DNA from: DASRBN01 sp035294305
GTDB taxonomy: Bacteria > Chloroflexota > Ktedonobacteria > Ktedonobacterales > Ktedonobacteraceae
NCBI GenBank assembly: GCA_035294305.1
Contig: DATGLD010000051.1
Location: 62,001-126,000 of the forward strand
Reading direction: 5' to 3'
Length of the DNA: 64,000 nt
Numbering within the stretch: the stretch's first letter is position 1; every line of letters begins with the position of its first letter. The notes below the pieces were generated by a model. It was given only the letters and a program-made list of their open reading frames with translations, made no database searches and was not told the DNA's origin. The translations under genes and the position numbers were made by a program. Below, in pieces: positions 9,107 to 16,965 of the stretch.

Positions 9107-10002
9107 TTACATATTTTCTTCCTCGATGTCTACTACATCTAACAATGTTGGAGCATCGGGTGCTGTGCTAACCTCAAGTTTTTCATCTAGCTTCTCCTGC
9201 AATTGATCCATAAAGTTCTGCACATCACCGGGTTCTGCCGTTGTAATTTTATCCAATGCCGCATTAAAGTCCGTGTAAACCGTTCTGGAGCGAACAAGAC
9301 GGTAGCGATTTTGTAGGGAATCAAGTTGTAGATCATAAATGAGCCATGCCATCTCAGCTTCTGTCTGATCTACCTCGTCCATTAGGGGGAGGGTATTAAA
9401 AAAATTGCTATCTACTGCTACAGCTTGTTTTTTGCCCCAGGCATGTAGAATTCCGCCTTTATAGATAAGTTGAGGTGCTAATCGCTTACGTGAAGAGGAA
9501 GATAATCAGGACGAGGGTAGTTGCGTTTCCCCAACCAATTCATTTCGGCATGTTCTTCAGGATTTTCCATGTAATACTCAAAAGCTTTTCGAATGTTGCC
9601 AGAAATATAAACAGCCTGCACCTCGAGTGAACCAAAATCAAGGATTCTTCCAGCATCGTTATATCCAACGAGTACTACATCAATGTTACCGGCCGATCTG
9701 CCATACTTATCGTTGATACGAATTTCTGTGAGAGAGGTCCAGGATTGTCCTGGTGGAAAGAAAAATGCTGCCGCATCTTCAGCTATAAGCCAATCCTGAC
9801 GGAAACGTACAGGACAGGTAATGACAGTTCTATTTGCTTCGTATACACTGCAAACGCCAAGAGGATTTTCAGCCTTATCCTTGGTACAGGATGGAACCTT
9901 ATTATTGAATGGGCAAAGCCTGTTCTTTCGATATCGCTCTGCATCCGGTGAGAAATTGTTAGTAGGGAAACCAAAAACTTCCGCGAGTGGATGATCTGGC
10001 AT
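9107..10002 (-). pseudogene. NotI-family restriction endonuclease with a -1 frameshift
   Basis: The N-terminal frame (10002-9478, 174 residues) has four cysteines spaced as in the Cys4 metal site of NotI (CPFNNKVPSC, GVC, TCP). It also has a PD-(D/E)xK-like core, NIDVVLVG followed by DFGSLEVQ, in which Q replaces the usual Lys. It ends at a premature stop. Adding one base near 9496 restores a frame reading SSSRKRLAPQLIYKGG that continues without stops into the 91-residue frame ending at 9107. The unbroken protein would have about 298 residues. AGGAGG precedes the ATG. Base composition is AT-richer than the neighbours, suggesting transfer. It forms a restriction-modification pair with the adjacent methyltransferase. 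Confidence 0.8.
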
Positions 10003-10132
10003 CTAACCCGGCCTCCTGCTAGAAATACTCAGCTATGAGTGAGTCCTTATTATTGTCTTCTATGTGTCAAGTCTCCCAACTGCCTCTCTCCTGTGTTACA
10101 ATTACAGCAGCAACGAGGTAAGAGAGGACATC

Positions 10133-11167
10133 ATGGTATCAGCAGGGATCATCGGCAGCGGCGCATGGGGCACAACCCTGGCCCTTTTATTAACCGGTAA
10201 AGGCACTACCACCACGTTGTGGGAACACAATCCTGAACGCGCTGCCGAAATGCAAGCACTGCGTGAAAATACGCTCTTCCTGCCAGGGTTTCGCTTCCCG
10301 GACAGCTTACGAGTCACGCCTGACATAAGAGAGGCCGTCCAGGGAAAAGATATGCTCGTGCTCGTCACGCCTTCGCAGAGCATGCGCGAGAATGTGCGCC
10401 TGCTAGCTTCTTATGTTGAGAAAGAAGCTATCCTGGTGAGCGCCAGCAAGGGGATAGAGATCGGCACCCTCAAACGCATGACCGAGATCATCGCCGAAGA
10501 GCTTCCGGATGCCGCGAATCGTGTCGCCGCACTCAGTGGTCCCAACATTTCGCGTGAGGTAGCGGAGGGGAAGCCGACTGCTGCCGTCGTAGCGGCATAC
10601 GAGCAGGATATCGCCGTGCGCACTCAATCGCTATTGAGCACCCTGCGGTTTCGTCTCTATACAGCGAATGATGTTGTGGGCGTCGAACTGGGGGGCGCGC
10701 TCAAAAATATCATCGCCATCGGCGCGGGCATTAATGATGGCATGGGCTATGGCGATAGCTCGAAAGCAGCGTTCATAACACGCGGGCTGGCGGAAATCTC
10801 GCGCCTGGGTATCGCTGCCGGGGCGCATCCCCTGACGTTCGCAGGGCTGGCCGGCATCGGCGATCTGGTCGCAACCTGTGCCAGCCCGCTGAGCCGCAAC
10901 CATCGCCTGGGCCAGCGCCTGGCGGCAGGCGAAAAGCTTCCGGATATCCTGGCCTCAACTCGTACAGTAGCCGAGGGCGTATCTACTACTCGCGCGGCCC
11001 TGCAACTGGCGGCACGCTTCGATGTTGAAATGCCTATTACCAGCCAGCTCAGCCTGGTTCTCTTCGAAGGACTAGACCCTAAAAAAGCCGTGCCAGAATT
11101 AATGATGCGCGACTTGAAGGATGAGTTGGAAGGTTTTTTCAATCCCCAACGCGTCGAGCCATCCTGA
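10133..11167 (+). CDS. gpsA: NAD(P)-dependent glycerol-3-phosphate dehydrogenase
   Basis: GpsA reduces dihydroxyacetone phosphate to sn-glycerol 3-phosphate for phospholipid synthesis. The start is ATG 10133 (MVSAGIIGSGAWG), with AGAGAGGA eight bases upstream; the longer open frame lacks a ribosome site. The Rossmann motif GSGAWGTTLA is at residue 8. The catalytic Lys lies in ALKNIIAIGAGINDG, and GDSSKAAFITRG and the NADP-binding C-terminal EGVSTT are present. Length is 344 residues. The last dozen residues after ELEG (FFNPQRVEPS) extend slightly past most homologues. Confidence 0.95.
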   Translation: MVSAGIIGSGAWGTTLALLLTGKGTTTTLWEHNPERAAEMQALRENTLFLPGFRFPDSLRVTPDIREAVQGKDMLVLVTPSQSMRENVRLLASYVEKEAILVSASKGIEIGTLKRMTEIIAEELPDAANRVAALSGPNISREVAEGKPTAAVVAAYEQDIAVRTQSLLSTLRFRLYTANDVVGVELGGALKNIIAIGAGINDGMGYGDSSKAAFITRGLAEISRLGIAAGAHPLTFAGLAGIGDLVATCASPLSRNHRLGQRLAAGEKLPDILASTRTVAEGVSTTRAALQLAARFDVEMPITSQLSLVLFEGLDPKKAVPELMMRDLKDELEGFFNPQRVEPS

Positions 11168-11273
11168 GCATTTGCCCCGCTTAAAACTCCCCTACCAGAA
11201 CGTTTATTAAGCGAGTATAATACTATGAAATATAATGAAAAGCACAAGAGTGTTAAGAGGTAAGCAAGACAGT

Positions 11274-13247
11274 ATGCCACGAAAAAATAACCGGCCTGTC
11301 CGTCAAAACCATACCCCTGACCCATTTGACGGGCAGCCATCAACCGACGAATTTTATATCAATACCGGTGAAACCGGGCCGAGCATTGATGGCGCTGATA
11401 ATCGAGAGGGCCTTGAAGAGAGGCGCCGGGTTACAGATGTCTACTTTGAGCAAGGGGAAGGACGCCACGAGGCAGGCAAGCGGGATGTCGACCTGTATAT
11501 CCGCATGTACAACACGCTGCTGCGCAGTTCCGGTGAAGTCAGTCTGAAAGCCCTGGTGCAGGCCCATTATAATATCGATTCCAGCCTGCACCCGGATGCG
11601 CGTTCGCCCTACCCGGATATGTCCGCTTTCATTTACAGCGTTTTGCGCTTGCCAACTTCGATCCTTCACTGCAACCTGGTGCTGTTGGGCCAGTCGGAGC
11701 AGGTTTTTTTGCGCCAGGGATTCCACGTCGATGGCTGGGAGGCTGTTACGGCTTCGGCGCGACGCCGCAAATGGTTCTATGACGGGAAAGAGACGCTGGC
11801 AGTCTATGTTGCCAGTGTCAGCGATACCGATGATATCGTTCCCATCCTGGTCGCGTTCCAGATCGAGTGGAACAAGATGTATTACCTGCTGAATGCCGAC
11901 CCCACGACGATGCAGTTGCTCGAAACACGCATGGACCGCACTTCGCCGGTGTTCGTTGAAATTAGCAAGGTGCTGCGGCAACGTTTGCACATCTCTGTTG
12001 ATGATTGGCGGCGCCTGGAACTCATCTGGGGCGATCACCTGTGGGAAAATCTGCTCGTCATCGGCAGGCAGCGCAAGAGTTTCTCGCTGCGTATGCTGGG
12101 CGGCTCGCATGTCGGCTATGTACGCGCCACACATGAATGGTGGACCCCGGTCGAAAAACTGCTTGACACGCTTGGCCTGCAGGAGCGGCCCGTGTACTTC
12201 GTCTCCAGCAATACGCATAGCCTGGTCAATCTGATGTCGGGCAGCTTGCTGAGCCGTGAAGAGGAGTTGACGAAATTTGCCTTGAGCGGCGAAGACCTCT
12301 ACCTGGCCGAGGAATGTCGTAAGCTGCAAGAGGGTATAGTGCCCGGCAACTGGCAAAACTTCCTGTACTTTACTGCTCGCGAATGGCTGCGAACGCCGGC
12401 GGGCAAGGAATTTGCGCGCAATCGCCAGCGCGAAGAGCAGGAGCGCGGCATCTGGTACATTGGAGCGCGACATGGCCTGGAGATCGACGCCCAGGTGTTC
12501 GAGCTGGCACGGCTGCGCCCGGTAGAGATTGACCCGCGTTGCCGCATGTCCGGCATGGACGCGCTGGCGAAGAGCCAGGCGATTATCCTCAATATCGACT
12601 ATCCCCTGGGGATGGCCGCCTATCGCATGCTGCGCGAAATTATGGAAAATCTCCCGCAGATACGCGGCATCTATATTCTAGGCAAAGCGGCCACGCTCAA
12701 CGGCAGCATCGGCGATGTGATGATCTCGAACGTGGTGCTGGATGAACATAGCCAGAACACCTACTGGCTGGATAACTGCTTCATCGCGCAGGACGTGCAG
12801 CCCTACCTGATCTACGGCTCCGTGCTGGATAATCAGAAGGCCGTCTCAGGCAAGGGAACTTACCTGCAAAATCGCCAGTACTTTGATTTCTACTATCGCG
12901 CCAATTATACGGTGGTCGAAATGGAGAGCGGCCCCTACCTCAATGCGGTCTACGAAGATCAATACCTGACGCGCTATCCTGTGGGCGAGAACATCAACTT
13001 CGCGCGTCTGCCCTACGAACTGGGCATTCTCCACTACGCCTCGGATACGCCATATACCCGCGGTAAGAATCTTGGCGCGGGCAGCCTGTCGTACTTTGGT
13101 ATGGATTCGACCTATGCCTGCTCGGTAGCTATCCTGCGTCACATCTTCGAAAACGAGATCCGCCTCATCCAGAGCCAGGAAACAAGGCCGCTGGTAGCAG
13201 TTGAGGAAGGAGAAAAGGCTGAGTCCAGGGTTCCATACATAAGCTGA
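11274..13247 (+). CDS. Large conserved-type protein, C-terminal segment resembling nucleoside phosphorylases
   Basis: The frame opens at ATG 11235, but that codon lies only a few bases after a TATAAT-like box and has no ribosome site. ATG 11274 (MPRKNNRPVRQN) follows AGAGGTAAG and is preferred, giving 657 residues. The first 60 residues are polar and disordered. The middle third is a mixed domain without recognised motifs. The last 250 residues contain GKAATLNGSIGDVMISN, DEHSQNTYWLDN and VVEMESGPYLNAVYE. These resemble the phosphate/nucleoside-binding strand and the MES/MEA ligand segment of the purine-nucleoside phosphorylase fold. Function is not established. A strong terminator follows at once. 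Confidence 0.7.
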   Translation: MPRKNNRPVRQNHTPDPFDGQPSTDEFYINTGETGPSIDGADNREGLEERRRVTDVYFEQGEGRHEAGKRDVDLYIRMYNTLLRSSGEVSLKALVQAHYNIDSSLHPDARSPYPDMSAFIYSVLRLPTSILHCNLVLLGQSEQVFLRQGFHVDGWEAVTASARRRKWFYDGKETLAVYVASVSDTDDIVPILVAFQIEWNKMYYLLNADPTTMQLLETRMDRTSPVFVEISKVLRQRLHISVDDWRRLELIWGDHLWENLLVIGRQRKSFSLRMLGGSHVGYVRATHEWWTPVEKLLDTLGLQERPVYFVSSNTHSLVNLMSGSLLSREEELTKFALSGEDLYLAEECRKLQEGIVPGNWQNFLYFTAREWLRTPAGKEFARNRQREEQERGIWYIGARHGLEIDAQVFELARLRPVEIDPRCRMSGMDALAKSQAIILNIDYPLGMAAYRMLREIMENLPQIRGIYILGKAATLNGSIGDVMISNVVLDEHSQNTYWLDNCFIAQDVQPYLIYGSVLDNQKAVSGKGTYLQNRQYFDFYYRANYTVVEMESGPYLNAVYEDQYLTRYPVGENINFARLPYELGILHYASDTPYTRGKNLGAGSLSYFGMDSTYACSVAILRHIFENEIRLIQSQETRPLVAVEEGEKAESRVPYIS

Positions 13248-13249
13248 AC

Positions 13250-13297
13250 ACGAACAAAGAGAAGACCAGCAAGGCTGCTGGCCTTCTCTTTGTTCGT
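13250..13297 (+). terminator. Intrinsic terminator hairpin
   Basis: ACGAACAAAGAGAAG pairs with CTTCTCTTTGTTCGT, with an inner CCAGCA/TGCTGG stem, three bases after the stop of the large unknown gene. The stem is long and almost perfect. A T-tract is weak, so it may also act for the convergent membrane-protein gene. Confidence 0.75.
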
Positions 13298-13308
13298 CTG
13301 GTTGCTGC

Positions 13309-13713
13309 TCAGGTGCGGAATGCAGCACGAACGTTGCGATCCGCGAACAGGTAGATCAGGATGATCAACGCAAGCACCACATTGACGATGCCCGAGAAGA
13401 AGCCGCTTTGCCCCAAAGCGAAGATACCGTCAAGCAGCGCGATTACTTCGAGGATCACAGTAGCCCAGAAAGCCCAGGTTTGTAATGTCCATAGTCCCCA
13501 GGCCAGGATCAGATAGAGCACTCCTAGCACCAGGGTGATTATACCAGCAGCGAACAGGCCTCCGCTAGCTGACCCTATCAAGAGAGTGATGCCGGCGATA
13601 ATGCCGAGAATACCCTGTATTCCCATGATAATAGCGATGATGGTGATGCCCAATGGACGTATGGTGGTCCCCAATGTCAAGACAGTTTTGGACCTAAAAT
13701 AAGAACCAGGCAT
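13309..13713 (-). CDS. Small four-helix membrane protein
   Basis: A 134-residue protein with about four hydrophobic segments (ITIIAIIMGIQGILGIIAG, AGIITLVLGVLYLILAW, FWATVILEVIALLDGIFAL, IVNVVLALIILIYLF) separated by short loops, and a basic C terminus RNVRAAFRT. The spacing of Gly residues and the paired hairpins resemble the DUF2127/DUF7144 type of small integral membrane proteins, but the assignment to a family is uncertain. It is convergent with the upstream large gene and faces away from the AT-rich insert that follows. Confidence 0.6.
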   Translation of the reverse strand: MPGSYFRSKTVLTLGTTIRPLGITIIAIIMGIQGILGIIAGITLLIGSASGGLFAAGIITLVLGVLYLILAWGLWTLQTWAFWATVILEVIALLDGIFALGQSGFFSGIVNVVLALIILIYLFADRNVRAAFRT

Positions 13714-13744
13714 CGCCTCATTAGAGCTTCAACTTAACCAGCTG

Positions 13745-14251
13745 ATGTATGAATGTTTCGCTTTGGATGATCAGGATATTCAGCATATCCATGAAACTGT
13801 TCAGTATACTATTGAATTCTTTCACAGGTCTACGAACTCTTTAGCTCTGAGACAACCTGGTTTGGAAATGAGAAAGTCTTATGCGACATCTTATATCCAA
13901 GCAATTAACTTCTTTTTAGAACCGGTAGGTAAAAAGTTAATTGGTGAGGTCATTTCTGTTGATGGGCCTGAGCACCTGCTGGCTATCAAATTCTCCCAAA
14001 GAATGCTCGAAGAAAAAGTACCAGATGTACAGTTAGTTTCTGCTGACAGGGATAAAGGAAGAGCTTTGTCAGGTCTTCATCAACTAAGTACAGAGGCTAT
14101 ATCCCATGCAATGTATTATCGACGTACCTTTAAAATTTATGATGAAAATGGAACAAGTTTCTTTATTATAAAGCCGTCTGAACGACTCTACTGGACCAGA
14201 GGTGCCGCCTTAAGTGATGCAGAAGAAACTCTTGCTGAATTGATTCAATAA
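13745..14251 (+). CDS. Unknown protein of an AT-rich two-gene insert
   Basis: A 168-residue soluble protein with no recognised motif. It is charged and aromatic-rich, with a compact C-terminal part (RTFKIYDENGTSFFIIKPSERLYWTRGAALSDAEETLAEL) that looks like a beta-strand pair plus helix. No clear ribosome site precedes ATG 13745. Codon use and base composition are distinctly AT-richer than both flanks, and the next gene starts 12 bases after the stop, so the pair probably arrived together. Small protein plus nuclease-like partner is a common layout for defence or toxin-antitoxin modules; that is inference only. Confidence 0.55.
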   Translation: MYECFALDDQDIQHIHETVQYTIEFFHRSTNSLALRQPGLEMRKSYATSYIQAINFFLEPVGKKLIGEVISVDGPEHLLAIKFSQRMLEEKVPDVQLVSADRDKGRALSGLHQLSTEAISHAMYYRRTFKIYDENGTSFFIIKPSERLYWTRGAALSDAEETLAELIQ

Positions 14252-14263
14252 TGAGGATAGTGA

Positions 14264-14662
14264 ATGTTGAATTCAGAATCAGAACAACAACTTCTTACAT
14301 TTAAAAGTTCCTTACGAGAAGGATTCACGGATAGAGTCCTGGAGCTTGTTGTTAAAGGATATATAGCAATGTGTAAGGAGGGATATTTCGATAGAACCTG
14401 GGATGAAGAGAAGTTTAGTGCAGTTTTAGTTGGCTGTATAGAGAATTTTTGCCCAAAGTTTGCAAAACTGACGTATCAGGTATGGCATGTTCAGCGTGAG
14501 CATTACAAGGATAATGCTCAGATCCGCAAGGGAGAGGGTAATCCAAGAGCGGTCCCTCGTATTGATATAGTGATTTTTAACTGGACCAGAATAGGTGCCA
14601 GGGTAAGAAAGTTTCCTTTCGCTATCACAGCGTCACCCGATTTCCACCCGCCGGCATCGTAA
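14264..14662 (+). pseudogene. Truncated protein, nuclease-like remnant
   Basis: ATG 14264 follows GAGGATAG. About 117 residues look genuine and end in PRIDIVIFNWTRIGARVRKFPF, which resembles the first half of a PD-(D/E)xK nuclease core (Asp strand, then a hydrophobic strand that should lead to an E/DxK motif). The expected second motif is missing. Instead the frame enters sequence that is antisense to the next, GC-rich gene and ends as FAITASPDFHPPAS. The composition shift at about 14620 marks a deletion or insertion junction. The gene is therefore probably a 3'-truncated relic of the AT-rich insert. Confidence 0.5.
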
Positions 14663-15134
14663 ACCGCAAAAAACCACCCTGCGCCAGGCGCGTACAGACC
14701 ACCGTCAGCGTGAAGAACGACAGCAGCAGGGCCGCGCTTTTCAACTCATAGAGGCCCAAATCGGCGAGGCTCAGGTGATTCGCGCCACTCTGGAAGAAGC
14801 GCCAGAGGGCCGGGCCACGCTGGATTTCAGTAAAGGCGTTGAGGGCCATACCCATTGCCAGCGTGATGAACAGGTCGATGGCGAAGCAGATGGCAGCCAT
14901 GCGCGGGCCGAGCAGCCAGAATCGCTTGCTGAGGCGCTCGCGTTTGACAGATTGGATGCGGCGCGTGGCCCAAAGAGGCGCGAGAAGATATTGGAATAAC
15001 AGGAAGAGCAGGGGCATTATAATAAATAGCCAGCCGGGGAAGAATGCCGGCGTAATCAAAGCGCCGAGGCGGCCCAGCGTGTAGAGAATGATACCCTCTA
15101 TCACGCCGCGCCGGTAGGTCGTTTTATTGAACAT
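14625..15134 (-). CDS. Membrane protein of unknown function (RDD-like layout)
   Basis: A 169-residue integral membrane protein with four to five hydrophobic segments: IIEG-proximal helix, FFPGWLFIIMPLLFLLFQYLL, RMAAICFAIDLFITLAMGMAL and AALLLSFFTLTVVC. A basic loop RRIQSVKRERLSKRFW follows the second segment. The stop TGA at 14627-14625 is overlapped on the other strand by the tail of the truncated insert gene. It starts 14 bases after the FmdB-type gene in the same direction and is likely its operon partner. Function unknown. Confidence 0.65.
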   Translation of the reverse strand: MFNKTTYRRGVIEGIILYTLGRLGALITPAFFPGWLFIIMPLLFLLFQYLLAPLWATRRIQSVKRERLSKRFWLLGPRMAAICFAIDLFITLAMGMALNAFTEIQRGPALWRFFQSGANHLSLADLGLYELKSAALLLSFFTLTVVCTRLAQGGFLRFTMPAGGNRVTL

Positions 15135-15148
15135 ATTAACTCAGCCTG

Positions 15149-15379
15149 CTAGTTGCAGCCGCAGCTGCCGTTGCCACAGGCACAACTTCCACCCATGGAG
15201 TCTGATAGATCGTCATAGGCCCCGTCCTCGCCGTTGCCGGTAAAGGCGAAGACCGAGAGCAGGCGGCGCACCTTTTCGCTGTGACACTTTGTGCATACAA
15301 CATCATCGGCATGCTGGTGACTGACCAGCAATTCAAATTTAGATTTGCAGTCCGAGCAACGATACTCGTACAATGGCAT
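15149..15379 (-). CDS. FmdB-family zinc-ribbon protein
   Basis: The 76-residue product begins MPLYEYRCSDCKSKFE and has a second CTKC pair 20 residues later, the standard FmdB/CxxC regulatory ribbon. A glycine and cysteine-rich tail (GGSCACGNGSCGCN) follows; several cysteines there are typical of this family. GGAGG precedes ATG 15379. Family members are small putative regulatory or structural zinc proteins without proven biochemical function. It is followed after 14 bases by a membrane-protein gene. Confidence 0.85.
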   Translation of the reverse strand: MPLYEYRCSDCKSKFELLVSHQHADDVVCTKCHSEKVRRLLSVFAFTGNGEDGAYDDLSDSMGGSCACGNGSCGCN

Positions 15380-15506
15380 AGAAAGTTACCTCCGGTTCAT
15401 AGGAAACGCTGTATAATCAAACATATTGTATGGCTTCGCTCAGATAACGTCAAGTGGGGTTGAGGATGTGAGGATGTGGCGCAGGGCGAGTGGATGAGGG
15501 CGGGAG

Positions 15507-15599
15507 GGCGACCACAAGGGTGCGCCTTTACTATGATACGCCCCGTTCCCAATGGAAAGCCTCTCGTGGCCATTGTAAGGGCGTACCCTTGTGGTCGCC
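15507..15599. mobile_element. MITE-like inverted repeat (GTGGTCGCC family)
   Basis: A 29-base left arm (15507-15535, GGCGACCACAAGGGTGCGCC...) and a 29-base right arm (15571-15599, ...ACCCTTGTGGTCGCC) pair with three mismatches around a 35-base centre. Related arms occur at 52533-52664, and single arms at 25113-25166, 22701-22716 and about 58003. There is no coding capacity. It lies between the FmdB-type gene and ychF and could also fold into a transcription-stopping hairpin. Confidence 0.7.
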
Positions 15600-15661
15600 T
15601 CCAGTCCCTATCGCCTTTCGCTCTGTCCACAGCCCTCTGACTCTATAGAGAGGATAATTAT

Positions 15662-16837
15662 ATGGCTCTAACAATAGGAATAATTGGTTTACCACAGAGC
15701 GGTAAAACGACGCTCTTCAACGCTTTAACGAAAGCGGGCGCGCCCATCAGCGGCTACGCAACCAGTACCGTGCAGGCGAACCACGCGGTCGTGCAGGTGC
15801 CCGATGCGCGTTTGCAGCCGCTGGCAGAGATTTTTCATCCCAAAAAGGTCACCTATGCCACGGTTGATTTTGTGGATGTGGCCGGTATAGGACAGGCAAA
15901 ACACGATAGCGGCGAGAAAAGACAGGGACTGAGCGCGGAATTTCTGGGGCATATTCGCAATGCCGATGCGCTGGCGATTGTGCTGCGCACCTTTGAGAAT
16001 AGCAATGTCCCGCATCCCTATAACGATATCGATCCCAATCGCGACCTGGACAGCTTGAACGCCGAACTGGCTCTGACCGATCTTGCTACTGTCGAGAAGC
16101 GCATCGAACGCACGACTAAAGCCGCCAAATCCGGCGAAAAAAAGTACCAGCAGGAACTGGCGATCCTGCGCCTGCTGCAAGAGGCGCTCGAAGATCTACG
16201 ACCGGTAAGCCAGGTCGAATTGCTGCCGCAGGATCGCGCCGTGCTGGACGAACTCTTCCTGCTCACGCTCAAGCCGCGCATGTACGTCTTGAATGTGAGC
16301 GAAGATGTGCTGGGAGCGGCCAACGATTTGCTGGAACGTATCGCTGCCGGTGAAGAGGTGGACGAGACCGCCCTTGAGGGCGAGCTGAAAGGTATCGCGA
16401 AGATTGCGAAACGCGCCAGGGACGAGGGTTCCGAGATCGTCGCGGTCTCGGCGCGCCTGGAAGCGGAACTGGCCGAGCTGCCGGAAGAGGATGCCGCTGA
16501 GTACCTGGAAGCGCTGGGTCTACCCAGGCTGGGGGCAGACCGGGTTATCCAGGTTGGCTATCGCCTGCTCAACCTGATCACCTTTCTTACTGCCGGCGAA
16601 GATGAGGTGCGCGCCTGGACAGTCACGAAGGGCGCAAAGGCGCCGGAAGCGGCAGGTAAAATTCACTCCGATATCGAACGCGGCTTCATTCGCGCCGAGG
16701 TGACGCGCTTTGAAGACTTTATGGCTTGCGGCTCGTTCGCCGCCGCTGCCAAAAGGGGGTTACAGCGCCTTGAGGGGAAAGATTACGTGATCCAGGACGG
16801 CGATATCGCTCACTTCCGCTTTAACGTGGGGAAATGA
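15662..16837 (+). CDS. ychF: Obg-like ATPase YchF
   Basis: YchF is a ribosome-associated P-loop ATPase of the TRAFAC class, linked to stress and redox control of translation. The P-loop is GLPQSGKTT at residue 9, switch II region VDVAGIGQAKHDSGEKRQG, and the base-recognition motif is NVSE instead of NKxD, which explains ATP rather than GTP preference. A coiled-coil insert follows (about residues 130-200). The C-terminal TGS domain includes LITFLTAGEDEVRAW. Length is 391 residues, slightly longer than the usual 363. Start ATG 15662 follows AGAGAGGA. Confidence 0.95.
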   Translation: MALTIGIIGLPQSGKTTLFNALTKAGAPISGYATSTVQANHAVVQVPDARLQPLAEIFHPKKVTYATVDFVDVAGIGQAKHDSGEKRQGLSAEFLGHIRNADALAIVLRTFENSNVPHPYNDIDPNRDLDSLNAELALTDLATVEKRIERTTKAAKSGEKKYQQELAILRLLQEALEDLRPVSQVELLPQDRAVLDELFLLTLKPRMYVLNVSEDVLGAANDLLERIAAGEEVDETALEGELKGIAKIAKRARDEGSEIVAVSARLEAELAELPEEDAAEYLEALGLPRLGADRVIQVGYRLLNLITFLTAGEDEVRAWTVTKGAKAPEAAGKIHSDIERGFIRAEVTRFEDFMACGSFAAAAKRGLQRLEGKDYVIQDGDIAHFRFNVGK

Positions 16838-16965
16838 TGCAATTCAACAAAATGCTGGGGAATCTCCTGGAGGGACAGCGGCTGGTCCCTATCTCTCCTG
16901 ATGCGGCGAGGGATAAAAGGACAGGCACTGCCCTACAGGGATTCGTCGATCTCCACCAATTACGA

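Noticed and set aside
11139..11163. TTTCAATCCCCAACG at the end of gpsA resembling the GTTTCAAT element
   Set aside because: Only the first dozen bases agree and no promoter block follows; chance or a very old remnant.
11340..12473. 377-codon antisense frame in the large unknown gene
   Set aside because: The forward frame has the ribosome site, terminator and conserved-looking motifs; the reverse frame is a compositional shadow.
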